A model generated the notes under the pieces. That model made no database searches, had not been told where the DNA came from, and saw only the letters and a list, made by a program, of their open reading frames with translations. A stretch of 7,644 bases of DNA from Bryobacterales bacterium (GTDB lineage Bacteria; Cyanobacteriota; Vampirovibrionia; Obscuribacterales; Obscuribacteraceae). Below, one piece after another: positions 5,895 to 7,644 of the stretch. The DNA lies in contig CAJCHQ010000866.1 in the NCBI GenBank assembly GCA_903970295.1, positions 1 through 7,644 on the forward strand, read 5' to 3'. Numbering within the stretch: position 1 is the first letter of the stretch; the number at the start of each line of letters is the position of its first letter. A program made the position numbers and the translations under genes.

Positions 5895-5937
5895 CAGATG
5901 TATCGCCGAAAGATAAGTCTAAACGCGATCGCGGTCC
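5895..5937 (-). pseudogene. Fragment of a second TPR gene copy
   Basis: Bases 5909-5937 match 4614-4642, the signal-peptide codons of the TPR gene, at 26 of 29 positions. Just beyond, 5895-5907 (CAGATGTATCGCC) matches 4466-4478 exactly and in the same order and orientation. The roughly 135 bases between them in the intact gene are missing. The frame is lost (a TAG falls in it). It lies 22 bases past the toxin stop codon. Each match is short; their colinearity is what supports the call. Confidence 0.5.
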
Positions 5938-5952
5938 ATAGCTTCGGCGATA
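5901..5952. repeat. Inverted repeat between convergent genes, with HIP1-like core
   Basis: TATCGCCGAA (5901-5910) and TTCGGCGATA (5943-5952) are perfect 10-bp inverted arms around 32 bases. Nearly at the centre is the palindrome CGCGATCGCG (5924-5933), which includes the octamer GCGATCGC. The site lies between the ends of the deacetylase and toxin genes. There is no T run, so it is not a standard intrinsic terminator. Confidence 0.5.
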
Positions 5953-5959
5953 ACAATGG

Positions 5960-6349
5960 TTATTTAGCCAGCCTTACAGGACCTTTATACTGAGCCACGA
6001 TAGCGTCATTGGTTAAAAGTGTGATCCCCTCGACCATTGCTTGCGCAACCAGCAGTCTGTCGAACGGGTCTTTGTGGATCGGTGCTAAGACATCGATTGC
6101 AACCACATGCTCGCTGAGTATCGAAAGTTCGCGGTATCCGTTGTCGAGGAGTCCACGGCGCAACATGCGTGCATCGACCTGAAAATCGGCACTCTTCAGT
6201 GCGCGCTTGATCGCGATTTCCCATATGCTCGCCACACTGAAAAGAAGTTCGTTTTCCTGGTTCACCATCAGCACTCGAGCACCTGCCGGTACGCGCTCAA
6301 TACTTTCCGCAGCCCAAAGCAGTAGGTGCGTGTCCAGCAGCAGCCTCAC
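5960..6349 (-). CDS. vapC: PIN-domain toxin (VapC-like ribonuclease)
   Basis: The 129 residues are a complete single PIN domain of normal length. The acidic metal-binding residues are in their expected places: Asp6 in RLLLDTHLLLW, Glu44 in SVASIWEIAIK, Asp97 in HKDPFDRLLVAQA and Asp115 in LLTNDAIVAQY. Established: VapC toxins are Mg2+-dependent endoribonucleases, often cutting tRNA or rRNA, held inactive by the cognate antitoxin; the DTHxLLW and KDPFDR motifs are typical of the family paired with Phd/YefM antitoxins. The start is GTG at 6349, overlapping the antitoxin's TGA by four bases (GTGA) and preceded by the purine-rich GAGGGGGAGG at the antitoxin's end, so the pair should be translationally coupled. 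All catalytic residues are present, so it looks active. The RNA target cannot be read from the sequence. Confidence 0.93.
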   Translation of the reverse strand: MRLLLDTHLLLWAAESIERVPAGARVLMVNQENELLFSVASIWEIAIKRALKSADFQVDARMLRRGLLDNGYRELSILSEHVVAIDVLAPIHKDPFDRLLVAQAMVEGITLLTNDAIVAQYKGPVRLAK

Positions 6350-6591
6350 GCCTCCCCCTCGAACAGCTCCTGAATTTCGCTCGCGCCTATCGTGTTAAAG
6401 TCGTCCGGCACCTTGATCTGACCTGCCATGAACCCAAATCTTCGCATTTGTGACGATTCCGGTGTGTCGAGTGCGATTACCTTCACCATTGGCTTGCCGG
6501 ACTTGGCGATGATGAACGATTCGCCTCTGGCCGCCATCTCGACTAATTTGGAGAGCTGTGTTTTAGCGTCGTGGATGTTGTAGATTTGCAT
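6346..6591 (-). CDS. Phd/YefM-family antitoxin (VapB-like partner of the PIN toxin)
   Basis: The 81 residues have the Phd/YefM layout. Residues 1-42 form the dimerising, DNA-binding fold (MQIYNIHDAKTQLSKLVEMA, then GESFIIAKSGKPMVKVIAL). The tail at about 50-81 (RRFGFMAGQIKVPDDFNTI, then EIQELFEGEA) resembles the segment that wraps the PIN toxin. Established: the antitoxin neutralises its toxin by protein contact, and with the toxin usually represses their shared promoter by binding upstream palindromes. It is the first gene of the pair, driven by the promoter at 6622-6651. ATG 6591 is supported because homology to the duplicated copy at 4711 begins at the same codon. The Shine-Dalgarno is weak (AGCGAG close to the ATG). 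Its first 21 codons and upstream DNA have a decayed duplicate at 4651-4775. Confidence 0.92.
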   Translation of the reverse strand: MQIYNIHDAKTQLSKLVEMAARGESFIIAKSGKPMVKVIALDTPESSQMRRFGFMAGQIKVPDDFNTIGASEIQELFEGEA

Positions 6592-6652
6592 GGCTCGCTG
6601 TGGACTAGATCTAATGAACTAAGTCTACATTGCTAGTCGTAGGTAGCACAAG
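6530..6652 (-). repeat. Right copy of the antitoxin promoter/5' repeat
   Basis: This is the intact counterpart of 4651-4775. It spans the first 21 codons of the antitoxin, its leader and both promoter boxes. The two copies are in direct orientation about 1.88 kb apart and enclose the deacetylase and toxin genes. Confidence 0.85.
6622..6651 (-). promoter_or_regulatory. Promoter of the antitoxin-toxin pair
   Basis: On the minus strand TTGTGC (6651-6646) and TAGACT (6627-6622) are 18 bases apart and identical to the boxes of the left copy. Between promoter and ATG lies ACTAGATCTAAT, with the palindrome AGATCT, in the position where an autorepressing toxin-antitoxin complex usually binds. The -35 box begins only 28 bases past the stop of the upstream gene. 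Confidence 0.5.
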
Positions 6653-6678
6653 AGCTGTCGCAACGGGCAACGCTAACA

Positions 6679-7644
6679 TCACCATTCAATGAGATTGTTC
6701 CAACTCGTTTGTTCGCTCCGCTCGGCTAACATACCAGCAATCTTTTCGGACTGCTCAGTCAAATGATATTGATTCAGGATCTGCTCGAAGTTTTTCAATA
6801 CTTCTAGAGATTCAGAATTTTTGTCCAGTTTGTCTAGCTGTTCGGCGATCTGCGTGAAGGCTTCTCTGACTTGCCCAATTTTGCCTTCGTGAAGCAGTTG
6901 CGCCACTACACCGTAATTTACGTGCGCATTGGATAGAGCTTCGTGTGGATCATCCGATCTGCAAGTTCCAGCCGCTGCAAGAACTTCGTTCAAAGACCTG
7001 GTTGGCTTGTTGCTCTGAGCAGCGGTGTCCTTCATCTGGTCTTCCAGAGACGTGTATTGCTCAACGGGCACAGAATCATGTGTATCGTTGCTCTCGGTAC
7101 CTTCCTTGGCGAGAACATTGCTCGCGAGCGGATTGTTTGGCTTCAGTTCGGCAGCCTTTTTGGGCTCAATGCGGCGAATGCTGAATCCCTGTCCCTGAGG
7201 TTTTGCTGAGCGCGGTTGTGTTTTCGCTAAACCGGCCGCCAAGATTTTTACACTGTTCTGCGACGGAGTTGGCGGCGCTTTAGGGTTCGCTGTGTTTAGA
7301 TTCGATTGCATCGATCTGACGGGGACGGCGGGCACTACTGCCATGGTAGACGGCAGCGGTGGTGTGTTCGCATTTACCGAAGTAGACGCGGCTGCCGCTG
7401 CCGCACCAATGATGCTAGCCACACTGTTTCTATCAGTGGCAATCGGCTGTGGCTGCATAGCCTGCTGGCTCTGGGTGGTTGTTTCGGGTTGCTCGCCGAA
7501 ATTAAACTGAGTGTAATGAGCGGTGCTGCGAATCGAATCTGGATCAGCATATGTCGCTTGTTGCAACTGATGCATAATACTTGGGTTGCCTGAGTCATAG
7601 CTGTGAGTGGCGATAGCCGATGCTAGATAAGATGGATCCAAGCC
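6679..7644 (-). CDS. Low-complexity protein with helical TPR-like C-terminus, N-terminus beyond the window
   Basis: The frame is open to the right edge, so the true start is probably outside; the only early candidate in the window is a TTG at 7641 with no visible upstream context. Of the 321 visible residues, the first 220 or so look disordered and are rich in Gln, Ala, Ser, Thr and Pro, with an alanine run near 81-86 and a Pro-rich stretch near 94-125. From about 230 to 310 the sequence turns helical and regular: HEALSNAHVNYGVVAQLLHE, a helix with EAFTQIAEQLDKLDK, and SLEVLKNFEQILNQYHLTEQ, resembling TPR-type helical pairs. It ends in NNLIEW. I do not recognise a family and propose no function. 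No terminator follows; the antitoxin promoter starts almost at once. Codon use and composition are ordinary for a real gene, and no stop interrupts 321 codons. Confidence 0.75.
   Translation of the reverse strand, partial: GLDPSYLASAIATHSYDSGNPSIMHQLQQATYADPDSIRSTAHYTQFNFGEQPETTTQSQQAMQPQPIATDRNSVASIIGAAAAAASTSVNANTPPLPSTMAVVPAVPVRSMQSNLNTANPKAPPTPSQNSVKILAAGLAKTQPRSAKPQGQGFSIRRIEPKKAAELKPNNPLASNVLAKEGTESNDTHDSVPVEQYTSLEDQMKDTAAQSNKPTRSLNEVLAAAGTCRSDDPHEALSNAHVNYGVVAQLLHEGKIGQVREAFTQIAEQLDKLDKNSESLEVLKNFEQILNQYHLTEQSEKIAGMLAERSEQTSWNNLIEW

Noticed and set aside
6659..6678. Possible terminator after the gene ending at 6679
   Set aside because: GCAACG is repeated directly (6660-6665 and 6667-6672), not inverted, and no T run follows.
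6943..7593. Plus-strand frames of 70-95 codons
   Set aside because: Antisense shadows of the 321-codon minus-strand frame; rich in Cys and Trp and without start signals.

Overview
The window is bacterial and about half GC. The genes are short and densely packed, and most lie on the minus strand. None of them fixes the organism. A very long repetitive exported adhesin, a small signal-peptide TPR protein, a PIN toxin with a Phd/YefM antitoxin and several proteins of unknown function fit a large-genome environmental lineage. A single HIP1-type GCGATCGC octamer (5925-5932) weakly suggests the cyanobacterial side of the tree, but one copy proves nothing.

Layout. 1-2478 (minus) is one uninterrupted reading frame that runs off the left edge: a signal peptide followed by at least 780 residues of Gly/Asn/Thr/Ser-rich beta-solenoid repeats. 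Its start region has been tandemly duplicated in frame by 57 bp. About 1 kb with no convincing gene follows (2508-3510). Its core (about 2858-3085) is an array of roughly 88-bp units that carry strong hairpins whose stem sequences differ from unit to unit. 3511-4158 (minus) is a DNA-binding protein with an excisionase/MerR-like helix-turn-helix flanked by two copies of the same acidic linker, then a coiled coil and a Trp-rich tail; it has a good sigma70-type promoter.

4329-6652 is the most informative part. An intact type II toxin-antitoxin pair (antitoxin 6346-6591, PIN toxin 5960-6349, minus strand, GTGA overlap) sits at the right. At the left, the promoter and first 21 codons of a second antitoxin copy survive (4651-4775), broken by a 1-bp deletion and fused directly to a small exported TPR protein (4329-4679). 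A short damaged piece of that TPR gene lies just after the toxin of the intact pair. The simplest reading is two copies of an antitoxin-toxin-TPR cassette that decayed in complementary ways, with a CE4-type polysaccharide deacetylase (4938-5813, plus strand) between them.

6679-7644 (minus) is the C-terminal part of a low-complexity protein with a helical, TPR-like end; its N-terminus lies outside the window. I see no tRNA, rRNA, CRISPR array, transposase or integrase. No shared operon links these genes beyond the toxin-antitoxin pair. Adhesin, deacetylase and TPR protein could all act at the cell surface, but that is inference.
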